Below are positions 1 through 7,899 of a stretch of 43,309 nt of DNA, one piece after another. Both the position numbers and the translations under genes were made by a program. Each line of letters begins with the position of its first letter. Positions within the stretch are counted from its first letter, which is position 1. The stretch covers positions 1 to 43,309 of the forward strand of contig BOKS01000022.1 of NCBI GenBank assembly GCA_016861105.1, written 5' to 3'. A model generated the notes under the pieces. That model saw nothing but the letters and a program-made list of their open reading frames with translations, had not been told where the DNA came from and made no database searches. This DNA is from Betaproteobacteria bacterium (GTDB lineage: Bacteria > Pseudomonadota > Gammaproteobacteria > Burkholderiales > Casimicrobiaceae).

Positions 1-120
1 CTCTACCTCGGGCTCGGACTGCTCTTCACGCTCGTCGGCGCGGGCCTGGCGGTGGTGGTCCCGCGGCTCGCGGCGCGCCCGCAGGACGCCGCGGCTACGC
101 GATCCCCTCGAGCAGGCTGA
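1..120 (+). CDS. C-terminal end of a membrane protein (partial)
   Basis: The first frame is open from base 1 to a TGA at 118-120. It encodes a hydrophobic helix (LYLGLGLLFTLVGAGLAVVV) followed by a short basic tail, which is how many 12-helix transporters of the MFS type end. Only 39 residues are visible, so the family cannot be named. Its last 26 bases overlap the 3' end of the convergent minus-strand gene at 95-1300. The reading is plausible because the hydrophobic run is uninterrupted. Confidence 0.45.
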   Translation, partial: LYLGLGLLFTLVGAGLAVVVPRLAARPQDAAATRSPRAG

Positions 121-1300
121 CCGGATCGCCGTAGCGCGCCGCGGCCGCGACCACGTCCGGATCGCGCAGCGCGAGCAGCAGCCCGTCCTCGATCACCGGC
201 GTGTCGCCGGCGGTGACGGTCGCGTCGAAAGTGACGAGGTCCTGGTGGACCGGCGGCTCCTCCCAGTCGGGCATCGTGCGCCTTATCCAGTCCGAGGGCC
301 GCGCGAGGTCGATCCCGAAGTGCAGCGCGCCCGGCGCGTTGGAGCCCGCCGGATAGACCACGTGACGCGGCGCCCCGGGGTTGAAGCCGCAGCCGCCGCC
401 CTCGATCAGCTTGCCGCCGACGAGCATCTCGCGCAGCACGCGTGCCTCCTCGGAGAGGCCGCGCACCTCGGTGACGAAGCGGTCGCGGAACACGACCTCG
501 ATGCGCTCGGCGAACGGGCGCCGGAAGCCGATCGCGGCCTGAGGTACCAGCACGCCGTCGATGGCGATGCGCGCGTCCGTGTCGTTGCGCATCGCCGTGC
601 TGTCCCAGAAGTTCGGGCCGTGCGTCGGCAGGTAGTGCACGTAGCAGCCGGGCTCGTCGGCGCACATCCTCCCGCGCCAGCGGTTGCCGGCGAACATCGC
701 GTCGCGCATCGCCGCCGTGTAAGGGATCGCGAGATCGGTGCCGCGGCGGTCGCAGAAGCGCAGCGTGAAGTCGCGGCCCTTCGGGAAGCGCCGCTCGGTG
801 GCGCGGATGATCTCGCCGACGAGGTCGACGGGGAAGCGCGCCTGCGGCGTGTCGAGCAGGTCCAGGTCGCGGAAGTAGGTGATCTTGAGCCAGCGCTGTC
901 CGCGCTTGCGCAGCGCGACGTTGAACGGGTCCTCGATCGAGCAGAACCACGTCGACACGACGAAGTCGGCCTGCTCGAGCAGCGGCTTCACCGCGTCCGG
1001 CACGGCGGGCAGCCGCGTCGACGGTGCCGTGTAGACTTCGACGCTCGCCGAGCGCGCCGCGGCGAGTCCGCGCACCGCGTCGATCACGCGATGGTCGAGC
1101 AACGGGTCGGCGAGGATCACGGCGCGCTCCCCGGGCCGCACGGCGAACACGCGGAAGAAGTTGTCGAGCGCCTGGAAGCGGCCGGCGACGCCCGCCCTCG
1201 CGGACCTCGCGGGCGGCGGCGCGCCGACGAAGCCGTCGATCGCCGCCAGCGCGGCGGCGTGTGCATCGTCGAGGTCGGCAGTGCGTCGCATGGCTGGCAT
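95..1300 (-). CDS. Aminopeptidase M29 / NicX-like protein
   Basis: This 401-residue soluble protein starts MPAMRRTADLDD. It has the overall layout of the leucyl aminopeptidase M29 group, which also contains 2,5-dihydroxypyridine 5,6-dioxygenase (NicX): an N-terminal domain with VRPGERAVILADPLLDHRV, then a metal-site half with the stretches EGGGCGFNPGAPRHVVYP and GALHFGID, and a conserved-looking tail GDTPVIEDGLLLALRDPDV. The metal ligands cannot be assigned with certainty by eye. The assignment is to superfamily only; peptidase and ring-cleaving dioxygenase activities are both possible. It is transcribed away from the mobile element at 1402-1675, which lies about 100 bp upstream of its start and may separate it from its original promoter region. 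Confidence 0.55.
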   Translation of the reverse strand: MPAMRRTADLDDAHAAALAAIDGFVGAPPPARSARAGVAGRFQALDNFFRVFAVRPGERAVILADPLLDHRVIDAVRGLAAARSASVEVYTAPSTRLPAVPDAVKPLLEQADFVVSTWFCSIEDPFNVALRKRGQRWLKITYFRDLDLLDTPQARFPVDLVGEIIRATERRFPKGRDFTLRFCDRRGTDLAIPYTAAMRDAMFAGNRWRGRMCADEPGCYVHYLPTHGPNFWDSTAMRNDTDARIAIDGVLVPQAAIGFRRPFAERIEVVFRDRFVTEVRGLSEEARVLREMLVGGKLIEGGGCGFNPGAPRHVVYPAGSNAPGALHFGIDLARPSDWIRRTMPDWEEPPVHQDLVTFDATVTAGDTPVIEDGLLLALRDPDVVAAAARYGDPVSLLEGIA

Positions 1301-1401
1301 CGAAGCCTCGTCTGCAGGTGCGGCGGGACCACGGGCCCGAACGGTACCGCGGGTTCGTCCGGCTCGCCAGCGGCCCCTGCTGCAGAGCCGAGTCGAAGGC
1401 G

Positions 1402-1675
1402 CTAGGGCCTGTTCACGCTATAAACACAAGCGCGCTGCGAAGCGAAAAGGGCCGTGGGCTCGGTGCGAGGCCGCAAGGCGGGTCGGGAACCCGGCGAGGA
1501 CTTGCAGCAACGCCCACGGCCCTGTTCGCCGCAGCCCGGAGGGAAGGGGCGCGCCCGCGCGCCCCTCATGGTTGCTCGCCTTGCGAATACGCTCGGTATT
1601 CGCGGCGGCGAGCGCCGCGATGGACACGCGGGCGCGACCCTTCGCGCATGCGGCCATGGCGTGAACAGGCCCTAG
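1402..1675. mobile_element. MITE-like element, complete copy
   Basis: This 274-bp non-coding unit is bounded by perfect 17-bp inverted repeats, CTAGGGCCTGTTCACGC at 1402-1418 and its complement at 1659-1675. The outer CTAG on both sides fits the 4-bp target duplication made by IS5-type transposases. Inside are three further inverted repeats: GGGCCGTGGGC (1449-1459) with its complement at 1512-1522; a 9-bp stem with a 4-nt loop at 1545-1566; and GCGAATAC/GTATTCGC at 1583-1603. It encodes no transposase, so it would have to move in trans. A second, partial copy lies at 19085-19270 (186 bp, two mismatches). The right-hand CTAG contains the stop codon of the NUDIX gene. The terminal repeat shares the pattern CTAGRRCCTRT with the ends of the IS at 38363-39202, suggesting a related but not identical transposase as its motor. 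Confidence 0.8.
1545..1566 (-). terminator. GC-rich hairpin inside the element, after the NUDIX gene
   Basis: The arms AGGGGCGCG and CGCGCCCCT form a 9-bp perfect stem with a 4-base loop. The hairpin lies about 105 bp downstream of the NUDIX stop codon. There is no long U tract, so termination is an inference from stem strength and position. The same hairpin follows the dikinase gene in the second copy (19194-19215). Confidence 0.35.
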
Positions 1676-2241
1676 CCCGCGCCGCGCAGCTCCGGCGGTG
1701 CCGGCGGCCGGCGTTCGAGCGCGGAGACGCGCGTCGGAAATCCGCCGAGCTTGCGGTCGAGGAAGAAGTTGCGCAGCGTCCGGCCGATCGTGCGAAACGC
1801 GATCCTGTCCCAGGGCACCTCGTGCTCGTCGAACAGGCGGACCTCGAGGCTCTCGGGTCCCGGCGCGAACGCCGGCTCGGGGAGCGTGGCGCGGAACACC
1901 ATGTAGATCTGGTTGATGTGAGGCAGGCTGATCAGCGTGTAGAGCTCGCCGACGTCGACGCGCGCGTGCGCCTCCTCCCAGGTCTCGCGCGCCGCGCCGG
2001 CGACGACGGTCTCGCCGTTCTCGAGGAAGCCGGCCGGCAGCGTCCACAGCCCCCGCCGGGGCTCGATGGCGCGCAGGCACATGAGCACGCGTTCGCCGTA
2101 GGTCGGCAGGCAGCCCACGACGACCTTCGGGTTCTGGTAGTGGATCTCCCCGCAAGCTTCGCAGACGTGGCGCGGCAGCGAATCCCCGTCGGGAACGCGC
2201 AGGCCGATCCGGGCCGAGCCGCAGCTGCTGCAGAATCTCAT
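1672..2241 (-). CDS. NUDIX hydrolase with N-terminal zinc ribbon
   Basis: The 189-residue product hydrolyses nucleoside-diphosphate-linked substrates by family rule. It begins with a zinc ribbon (C4, C7, C27, C30) and carries a NUDIX box at about 71-93, GFLENGETVVAG followed by ARETWEEA, with REx2EE intact and Ala in place of the usual late Gly. The zinc ribbon plus NUDIX layout is that of the NudC-like NADH/NAD-cap hydrolase relatives, but the protein is shorter than NudC, so the substrate is open. I start it at the ATG at 2241, which begins directly with the zinc ribbon. Its TAG stop lies inside the CTAG at the right edge of the mobile element, so the insertion happened exactly at the stop codon and left the protein intact. 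Confidence 0.85.
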   Translation of the reverse strand: MRFCSSCGSARIGLRVPDGDSLPRHVCEACGEIHYQNPKVVVGCLPTYGERVLMCLRAIEPRRGLWTLPAGFLENGETVVAGAARETWEEAHARVDVGELYTLISLPHINQIYMVFRATLPEPAFAPGPESLEVRLFDEHEVPWDRIAFRTIGRTLRNFFLDRKLGGFPTRVSALERRPPAPPELRGAG

Positions 2242-2369
2242 CGTGGCATTATCGTCGCCGCAGACGGCACCGGCAATGCCGCGCGCGACCACGGCGCCGG
2301 CGCACCGAACCTTTCGCCGCGCGGCCCGGTCCTAAGCCGGGATCGTCGGCGTCCAGCGAGGAGGAAGCC

Positions 2370-3263
2370 TTGGCAGTGGAGTCATCGACACCGGGCCGCC
2401 GGATGCGGCGGATGGCCGTCGCGCTCGCGGCGCTGCTCACGCTGGGCGCCGGCGGCGGGTGCATGGTGCTCGAGGCGAAGGAGCGCGAGCTTCTCTACCG
2501 GCCGGTGCGCGACTACGTGCGCACGCCCGCCGACATGGGGCTCCCCTACCAGGACCTGTGGATCGACGTCGCGCGCGGCGACGGCCGCGGCGGGGAGCGC
2601 GTCCACGCGTGGTGGCTCCCGGCCGCGCGTCCCGACGCGCCGGCGATCCTCTACCTGCACGGCATCCGCTGGAGCCTCGGCAACAACCTGTTCCGCATCG
2701 CGCGCTGGCACGAGCTCGGCTTCTCGGTGCTCGCCGTCGACTATCGCGGCTTCGGCCGCAGCGACGGCGAGCGGCCGAGCGAGGACCAGATCTACGAGGA
2801 TGCGCGCGCCGCGTGGGCCGAGCTCGAGCGGCGCGAGCCGCGCGCCGACCGTCGCTTCATCTACGGCCATTCGCTGGGCGCGGCGGTCGCGCTCGACCTC
2901 GCGACGACGGTGGACGGCGCCGCCGGCGTGATCGCCGAGGCCGGCTTCACGTCGCTCGCGGACATCGTGGCCGAGACCAGCTATGCGCCCCTGTCGCTGC
3001 TGCTCACGCAGCGGTTCGACGCGCTCTCGAAGGTGCCTTCGCTCCGGGTGCCGGTGCTGTTCATGCACGGCACCGCGGACCGCTTCGTGCCGCCGGCGAT
3101 GACGCAGCGCCTCTACGAGGCCGCGCCGCAGCCCAAGCGCCTGCACTGGATCGAGGGCGGCAACCACGGCAACTGGAACGGCGCCGGGCTGGCGGACTAC
3201 CGGCGCGTCGTGCTGGAGTTCGTCGGGAGCGCCCGGACGCTTGCCGCGGGGCCGCGCTGGTGA
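2370..3263 (+). CDS. Alpha/beta hydrolase, probably membrane-anchored (BEM46/ABHD13-like)
   Basis: A 297-residue serine hydrolase. After a hydrophobic N-terminal segment (about 15-31, ending GAGGGC, a poor lipobox) comes the fold with oxyanion region LYLHGIR (95-100), nucleophile elbow GHSLG with Ser168, acid Asp237 in HGTADRF, and His266 in GGNHGNW. The layout resembles the BEM46/ABHD13 family, whose bacterial members have mostly unknown substrates. The start is probably the TTG at 2370, five bases after AGGAGG (2359-2364); a GTG at 2376 is the alternative. It is convergent with orn, with only 19 bp between the stops. Confidence 0.8.
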   Translation: MAVESSTPGRRMRRMAVALAALLTLGAGGGCMVLEAKERELLYRPVRDYVRTPADMGLPYQDLWIDVARGDGRGGERVHAWWLPAARPDAPAILYLHGIRWSLGNNLFRIARWHELGFSVLAVDYRGFGRSDGERPSEDQIYEDARAAWAELERREPRADRRFIYGHSLGAAVALDLATTVDGAAGVIAEAGFTSLADIVAETSYAPLSLLLTQRFDALSKVPSLRVPVLFMHGTADRFVPPAMTQRLYEAAPQPKRLHWIEGGNHGNWNGAGLADYRRVVLEFVGSARTLAAGPRW

Positions 3264-3282
3264 AGCGCGGGCGCCGCGTCCG

Positions 3283-3828
3283 CTACGTCCGCAGGAAGTG
3301 CTCGCGGTAGTAGCGCAGCTCCTCGATCGACTCGTAGACGTCCGCCAGCGCCTCGTGCCTGCCTTCCTTCGGGGCGCCCTTCGCCAGCTCGGGCCGCCAG
3401 CGGCGGCACAGCTCCTTCAGCGTCGACACGTCCAGGTTGCGATAGTGGAAGTAGTCCTCGAGCGAGGGCATCCAGCGCGCGAGGAAGCGCCGGTCCTGGC
3501 AGATCGAGTTGCCGCACATCGGCGAGACCTTGGGCGGCACGTGGTCGCGCAGGAACGCGAGCGCCGCCGCCTCGACCTCGAGCTCGTCTGTCTCCGAGGC
3601 CTTGACGCGGTCGATCAGCCCGGTGCGCGCGTGCGTGGCCTGGTTCCACGCGTCCATCGCCGCGAGCGTCGAGTCGTCCTGGTGGACGACCCAGACGGGC
3701 GCCACGGCGACCGGCGCGAGGGCGCCGTCGGTCACCACGATCGCGACTTCGAGGATCCGGTCGCCGTCGGGCTTGAGGCCCGTCATCTCGAGGTCGATCC
3801 AGATCAGGTGGTCGGCGTCCTGGGGCAT
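3283..3828 (-). CDS. orn: Oligoribonuclease
   Basis: A 181-residue 3'-to-5' exonuclease of the DEDDh class that degrades 2-5 nt RNAs, including the c-di-GMP breakdown product pGpG, in the cytoplasm. The motifs are complete: Asp12 and Glu14 in [10 protein letters not shown], Asp112 in [10 protein letters not shown], and His158/Asp163 in [15 protein letters not shown]. Length and N- and C-termini are normal for the family. It is divergent from the Ste24-like protease, with about 100 bp between the starts. Confidence 0.97.
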   Translation of the reverse strand: MPQDADHLIWIDLEMTGLKPDGDRILEVAIVVTDGALAPVAVAPVWVVHQDDSTLAAMDAWNQATHARTGLIDRVKASETDELEVEAAALAFLRDHVPPKVSPMCGNSICQDRRFLARWMPSLEDYFHYRNLDVSTLKELCRRWRPELAKGAPKEGRHEALADVYESIEELRYYREHFLRT

Positions 3829-3930
3829 CGGCAGCGTGCGGCGCGCCGCGGGCCCCGCCGGGCAGCGGTCGCGGAAGTCGCGTAAAATGAAGCGCTTATT
3901 CTCTCACAGCCGTCCGGCCGAGCCGGCACG

Positions 3931-5202
3931 ATGAGCGCATCCTCGTTCAGCCTGCTGTTCGCCGCCGCGCTGGCCGCGATGGTCGGCGTGAGGCTCTGGC
4001 TCGCCGCGCGCCAGCTCGCGCACGTCGCGCGCCACCGCGACCGCGTCCCTGCCGCGTTCGCTGGCCGCATCGCGCTCGCCGCGCACCAGAAGGCGGCCGA
4101 CTACACGGCGGCGCGGCAGCGGCTCGGGCGCGTCGAGATGCTGGTGGACGCGGCCGTGCTGGCGGCGCTGACCCTCGGCGGGGCGTTCTCGCTGCTGGTC
4201 GCGTGGACCGGCGCGCTTCCGGCCGGTCCGCTGTGGCAGGACGTCGCGCTGTTCGGCGCGCTGGCGCTCGTCAGCGCGGCCTCGAGCCTGCCGTTCTCGT
4301 GGTACGCGACCTTCGTCGTCGAGGAGCGCTTCGGCTTCAACCGCATGACGCTCGGGCTGTGGCTCGCCGACCTCGCCAAGGGGACGCTGCTCGCGATCGC
4401 CCTCGGCCTGCCGCTGCTGCTGGTCGTGCTGTGGCTGATGCGCGATGCCGGCGGCGCGTGGTGGCTGTGGGCCTGGCTCGCGTGGATGGCGTTCCAGCTG
4501 CTGGTGCTCGTGCTGTATCCGACGGTGATCGCGCCGCTGTTCAACCGCTTCGACCCCCTGCCCACCGGCGAGGCGCGCGAGCGCGTCGAGGCGCTGCTCG
4601 CCCGCTGCGGCTTCGCGAGCTCGGGCCTTTACGTGATGGACGGCAGCCGTCGCAGCGGCCACGGGAACGCCTACTTCACCGGGTTCGGCCGCGCGAAGCG
4701 GGTCGTGTTCTTCGACACCCTGCTCGCGCGGCTCGACGGCGACGAGCTCGAGGCGGTGCTCGCCCACGAGCTCGGCCACTACAAGCTCCGCCACATCGCC
4801 AAGCGCATCGCGTGGTCGGCGCTGGCCTCCGCCGCATTCCTCGCGCTGCTGGCCTGGGCCATGCGCGCGCCCTGGTTCTACGAGGGGCTCGGCATCGCGC
4901 CCGCGCTCGTCCCCGCCGCGATGGCGCGGCCCGGCGTCGCGCTCGCCCTCTTCTCGCTGGCGCTCCCCGTCTTCACGTTCGGCTTCCGCCCGGTCGCCGC
5001 GCTGTACTCGAGGCGCCACGAGTTCGAGGCGGACGCGTTCGCCGCACGCACCGCGTCCGCCGGTGCGCTCGCGCAGGCACTCGTGAAGCTCTACGAGGAC
5101 AATGCGGCGACGCTGACGCCCGACCCGATCCACTCCGCGTTCTACGACTCGCACCCCCCCGCCGCGGTGCGCATCGCGCGGCTCCAGGCGGCGGCCGTGT
5201 GA
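3931..5202 (+). CDS. M48 family (Ste24/CAAX protease-like) membrane metalloprotease
   Basis: A 423-residue integral membrane zinc endopeptidase. Several hydrophobic helices (about 5-30, 70-95, 105-130, 150-170, 175-200) precede the catalytic HELGH motif (His279, Glu280, His283), with the third ligand region EFEAD at about 364-368 and two more helices in between. This order matches Ste24-type M48 proteases. Bacterial members are thought to act in membrane protein quality control, since prenylated substrates are not expected. It leads a four-gene row with the cytochrome (16-bp gap), phhB and rsgA. Confidence 0.92.
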   Translation: MSASSFSLLFAAALAAMVGVRLWLAARQLAHVARHRDRVPAAFAGRIALAAHQKAADYTAARQRLGRVEMLVDAAVLAALTLGGAFSLLVAWTGALPAGPLWQDVALFGALALVSAASSLPFSWYATFVVEERFGFNRMTLGLWLADLAKGTLLAIALGLPLLLVVLWLMRDAGGAWWLWAWLAWMAFQLLVLVLYPTVIAPLFNRFDPLPTGEARERVEALLARCGFASSGLYVMDGSRRSGHGNAYFTGFGRAKRVVFFDTLLARLDGDELEAVLAHELGHYKLRHIAKRIAWSALASAAFLALLAWAMRAPWFYEGLGIAPALVPAAMARPGVALALFSLALPVFTFGFRPVAALYSRRHEFEADAFAARTASAGALAQALVKLYEDNAATLTPDPIHSAFYDSHPPAAVRIARLQAAAV

Positions 5203-5218
5203 CTCCCGGGAGGCCTGC

Positions 5219-5551
5219 ATGAGCCGGCTGCTCCGCATCCTCGCCATCGTGGCCGCCGCGCTGTTCGCGCTGCTGGCGTCGCTGCAACTCGCGAATGCGC
5301 AGGCGCCGTCGGCCGACGCCGGCGCGGGTGCCGCGCTGCACGAGAAGGATTGCGTCGCCTGCCACGTGCGCCCCGTCGGCGGCGACGGCTCCGCGATGTA
5401 CACGCGGGCCGAGCGCCGCGTCACGTCGGCCGCCAAGCTCAAGGCGCAGGTCGCCGCGTGCAACACGCAGCTCGGCATCAGCTACTTTCCGGAGGAGGAG
5501 GAGCACCTGGCCGCCTACCTCAACCTGCAGTACTACAAGTTCAAGGACTAG
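5219..5551 (+). CDS. Periplasmic monohaem cytochrome c (class I-like)
   Basis: A 110-residue small exported cytochrome. A signal peptide (about 1-28, ending ANAQA) precedes the haem-binding motif CVACH (Cys45, Cys48, His49). The sixth-ligand methionine is probably Met60 in GSAMYTRAE. The C-terminal helix YLNLQYYKFKD follows an acidic EEEEH run. The redox partner cannot be read from the sequence. It follows the protease gene by 16 bp and is probably co-transcribed. Confidence 0.88.
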   Translation: MSRLLRILAIVAAALFALLASLQLANAQAPSADAGAGAALHEKDCVACHVRPVGGDGSAMYTRAERRVTSAAKLKAQVAACNTQLGISYFPEEEEHLAAYLNLQYYKFKD

Positions 5552-5623
5552 GATGGAACCCCGTCGTCGCCAGATGTCGTCCGTCCGCCCGGCGTGCCGG
5601 GGCCTCCACCGTCGAGGGCTCCG

Positions 5624-5962
5624 ATGAGCGAAGCCACCGCCGCCGTCGAGGCGCTCGCGCGCCAGGCCTGCGCGCGGAGCGCGGCGCGCCTGTCCGACCA
5701 GGCGATCGCCGACGCGGTCGCGGCCCTGCCGGGCTGGTCGCACGTCGCCGACCGCATCGCGAAGACGTTCCGGTTCGCCGGCTGGCACGAGACGATGGCG
5801 TTCGTCAACGCCGTCGCGTGGGTGGCCGAGCGCGCCGACCACCACCCCGACCTGTCCGTGCACTTCAACCGCTGCGTCGTCTCGTACTCGACGCACGACG
5901 CCGGCGGCATCACGCAGAACGACCTGATCTGCGCGGCCCGCATCGAGCGCCTGCTCGCCTGA
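5624..5962 (+). CDS. phhB: Pterin-4a-carbinolamine dehydratase
   Basis: A 112-residue enzyme that dehydrates 4a-hydroxytetrahydropterin, recycling the pterin cofactor of phenylalanine hydroxylase. The family signature is clear: WHETMAFVNAVAWVAE, then ADHHPDLSVHFNRCVVSYST with the paired active-site histidines, then the C-terminal GGITQNDLICAARIE. I start at the ATG at 5624; an upstream in-frame GTG at 5594 would add ten proline-rich residues with no family support. It lies between the cytochrome and rsgA genes (16-bp gap to rsgA). Confidence 0.93.
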   Translation: MSEATAAVEALARQACARSAARLSDQAIADAVAALPGWSHVADRIAKTFRFAGWHETMAFVNAVAWVAERADHHPDLSVHFNRCVVSYSTHDAGGITQNDLICAARIERLLA

Positions 5963-5978
5963 CGGCCGCCCGGGCTGC

Positions 5979-6929
5979 GTGCCGCCGTCCCGCCGTCCTC
6001 TCGGCGCCGCGCCGCGCACGGCGAAGGCCGCAGCCGCGGCGACGACGACGGGCACCGTCGTCGCCGCGTACCGGCGCCACTGGGCAGTCCTCCGGGACGA
6101 CGGTGCGCTCGTGGCGTGCGTGCTCAAGGGACGCGGTGCGACGATCGCCGCGGGTGACCGCGTGCAGGTCGCATCGGGCGACGGCGGCGGCGTCATCGAG
6201 CACGTGCTGCCGCGACGCAATCTCGTCTACCGGTCCGATGCCCACCGGGCGAAGCTCGTCGCCGCGAACGTGACGCTGGTCGTGGGCGTCGTGGCGCCCG
6301 ATCTCGCCATCGACCTCGAACTGCTGGACCGCTGGAGCGTCGCAGCCGAAGCCGAGGGCTGCGCCTTCGTCGTCTGCGCCAACAAGTCGGACGACCCTGC
6401 GTTCGCGGGATTCCTGCCGCGCCTCGCGCCGTGGCAGCGTCTGGGCTACGGCGTCATCGCGATGTCCGCCAAGCACGACGCGAGCCTGCTGCGGGCGCGG
6501 CTGCTGGGCGAGCACGCCGTCCTCGTCGGGCAGTCGGGCGTGGGCAAGAGCACGATCGTCAACGCCCTGGTGCCCGCGGCCGGGGCACGCGTGGGCGAGG
6601 TCTCGCAGGCGCTGGGCAGCGGCCGCCACACGACCACCGAGAGCACGCTCCACCGGCTTCCCGACGATCCGTCCGGCGGGTGGATCGTGGACTCGCCGGG
6701 CATGACCCAGTTCGCGCTCGCGCATCTCGAGCCGTCGGCGATCCCGGCGGCCTTCGTCGACCTGCGGCCGTGGCTCGGTCGCTGCCGCTTCCGCGACTGC
6801 CGCCACGACCGCGAGCCGGGCTGCGCGGTGCAGGAGGCGGTCGCCCGCGGCGACGTCGCGCGCCATCGCGTCGCGCTGATGCGCACGCTGGTCGCACAGA
6901 GCGAGGCGGCGCGACGTCCGGGGCGCTGA
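5979..6929 (+). CDS. rsgA: Ribosome small subunit-dependent GTPase A
   Basis: A 316-residue circularly permuted GTPase that checks late 30S subunit assembly. An N-terminal OB fold (about 22-85) is followed by the permuted motifs in the order G4 NKSD (135-138), G1 GQSGVGKS (184-191) and G3 DSPG (238-241), then a C-terminal zinc site CRFRDCRHDREPGC (Cys269, Cys274, His276, Cys282). The start is a GTG 16 bp after phhB, so translation probably depends on the upstream genes. Confidence 0.96.
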   Translation: MPPSRRPLGAAPRTAKAAAAATTTGTVVAAYRRHWAVLRDDGALVACVLKGRGATIAAGDRVQVASGDGGGVIEHVLPRRNLVYRSDAHRAKLVAANVTLVVGVVAPDLAIDLELLDRWSVAAEAEGCAFVVCANKSDDPAFAGFLPRLAPWQRLGYGVIAMSAKHDASLLRARLLGEHAVLVGQSGVGKSTIVNALVPAAGARVGEVSQALGSGRHTTTESTLHRLPDDPSGGWIVDSPGMTQFALAHLEPSAIPAAFVDLRPWLGRCRFRDCRHDREPGCAVQEAVARGDVARHRVALMRTLVAQSEAARRPGR

Positions 6930-6957
6930 CGCGCCGTGACGCGCTAGAGACCAGGTT

Positions 6958-7899
6958 CTAGGGCGCGTCGCCGCGCGTCCCGGACCGCGTGCCTCCGCCC
7001 GCCGCCTTGGTGCCGCGCGAACGCGCCGGCTTCGCGGTGCCCTTGCCCTTGCCCTTGGCCTTGGCCGCCGAGGTGGCGCGGGACGGCTTCTTCGCCTGCG
7101 CACTCGCCGGGCGGCGGGCGCCTTCCGTCGCGGAAGTCGGCGCGGCCGCCGCCGCCGCGGCGCCGGCCGCCGCCGCCCCTTCCGGGACCTGCCCGGTGAA
7201 CGGCGGCGACGCGGCCGCTGGCGCGTCGTCCGCGGATGGTCCTTGCGCGGCCGGGCCCGGCAGGGCGTCGCCCGCCGCGGCCGTTCCCCGCGCCGGGGCC
7301 CCGCCGGTATCCGCCGGCCACGCGGCGTCTGCCGTCCCGCGCTGCGCCGCGGGAGCGGACGCCGCGTCCGCGGGGTCGGGCTGCATCCCGGGGGACGGCA
7401 TCGCCTGCGGCTCGGGCGAGGCCGTCGCGGTGCCGGTCGCGTCGGCACGCTCCGCCGTCGCGGGCGCGCGCGTCCAGACGCCGTACGCGACGGTTCCCGC
7501 CACGGCGAGCACGACGACGGCGGCCGCGAACTGCGCACGCGTGCGTCCCGCGCGCGACGCCGGGGCGGGCTGGGCGGCACCGCCGTCGCCCGGCACCGCC
7601 ACCGCCACCGCGATCGGGTCCGCGTCGGCCCTGTCCCGGGCGGCCGGTTCGCGGCGGCCTTCGGCGCCCTCCCCCGCGGTGGACTGCGCGAACGGCGCCG
7701 CCAGGTCGTGCTCCTCCTGCGGCGTGGGAAGCGCGGCGTCGCAGGCGTGGCAGCGGGTCGCGCCCACGCCATTGACCGCGCTGCAGAACGTGCAGGGCCG
7801 CAGACTCAGCGGCGAGCCGCACTCGTTGCAGTACTTCGCCCTCGCGGGATTCGGATGCCCGCAGAATCCGCAACGCAGCGAAGTCGCTTCGGTCAGCAC
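6958..7899 (-). CDS. Double zinc-ribbon membrane protein with Ala/Pro-rich tail
   Basis: About 313 residues if started at the GTG at 7899; frames are open further up to an ATG at 8175, but that extension is Arg/Pro-rich and lacks family features. The N-terminus has two zinc ribbons (CGFCG..CNECG and CTFC..CHAC), the DZR layout. A single membrane helix (AAAVVVLAVAGTVAYGVW) sits near residue 140 and is followed by about 150 residues of Ala/Pro/Gly-rich sequence. The tail ends in Lys-rich AKAKGKGKGTAK. The predicted topology is cytoplasmic zinc ribbons with an exported low-complexity tail. The function is unknown. The stop is the TAG in a CTAG at 6958-6961, 28 bp from the end of convergent rsgA. 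Confidence 0.6.
   Translation of the reverse strand: MLTEATSLRCGFCGHPNPARAKYCNECGSPLSLRPCTFCSAVNGVGATRCHACDAALPTPQEEHDLAAPFAQSTAGEGAEGRREPAARDRADADPIAVAVAVPGDGGAAQPAPASRAGRTRAQFAAAVVVLAVAGTVAYGVWTRAPATAERADATGTATASPEPQAMPSPGMQPDPADAASAPAAQRGTADAAWPADTGGAPARGTAAAGDALPGPAAQGPSADDAPAAASPPFTGQVPEGAAAAGAAAAAAAPTSATEGARRPASAQAKKPSRATSAAKAKGKGKGTAKPARSRGTKAAGGGTRSGTRGDAP

Noticed and set aside
1418..2155. Minus-strand frame reading through the mobile element
   Set aside because: Its similarity to the frame at 19 kb comes from the repeated non-coding element itself, not from a conserved protein.
1024..2931. Long plus-strand frame across the mobile element and NUDIX gene
   Set aside because: Low-complexity Arg-rich sequence, overlapping the NUDIX gene on the opposite strand and the hydrolase in another frame; no motifs.
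6943..6961. AGGTTCTAG resembling the end of the IS at 38363-39202
   Set aside because: Only 9 bp match, part of it the zinc-ribbon gene's stop codon; no second end or other element sequence nearby.
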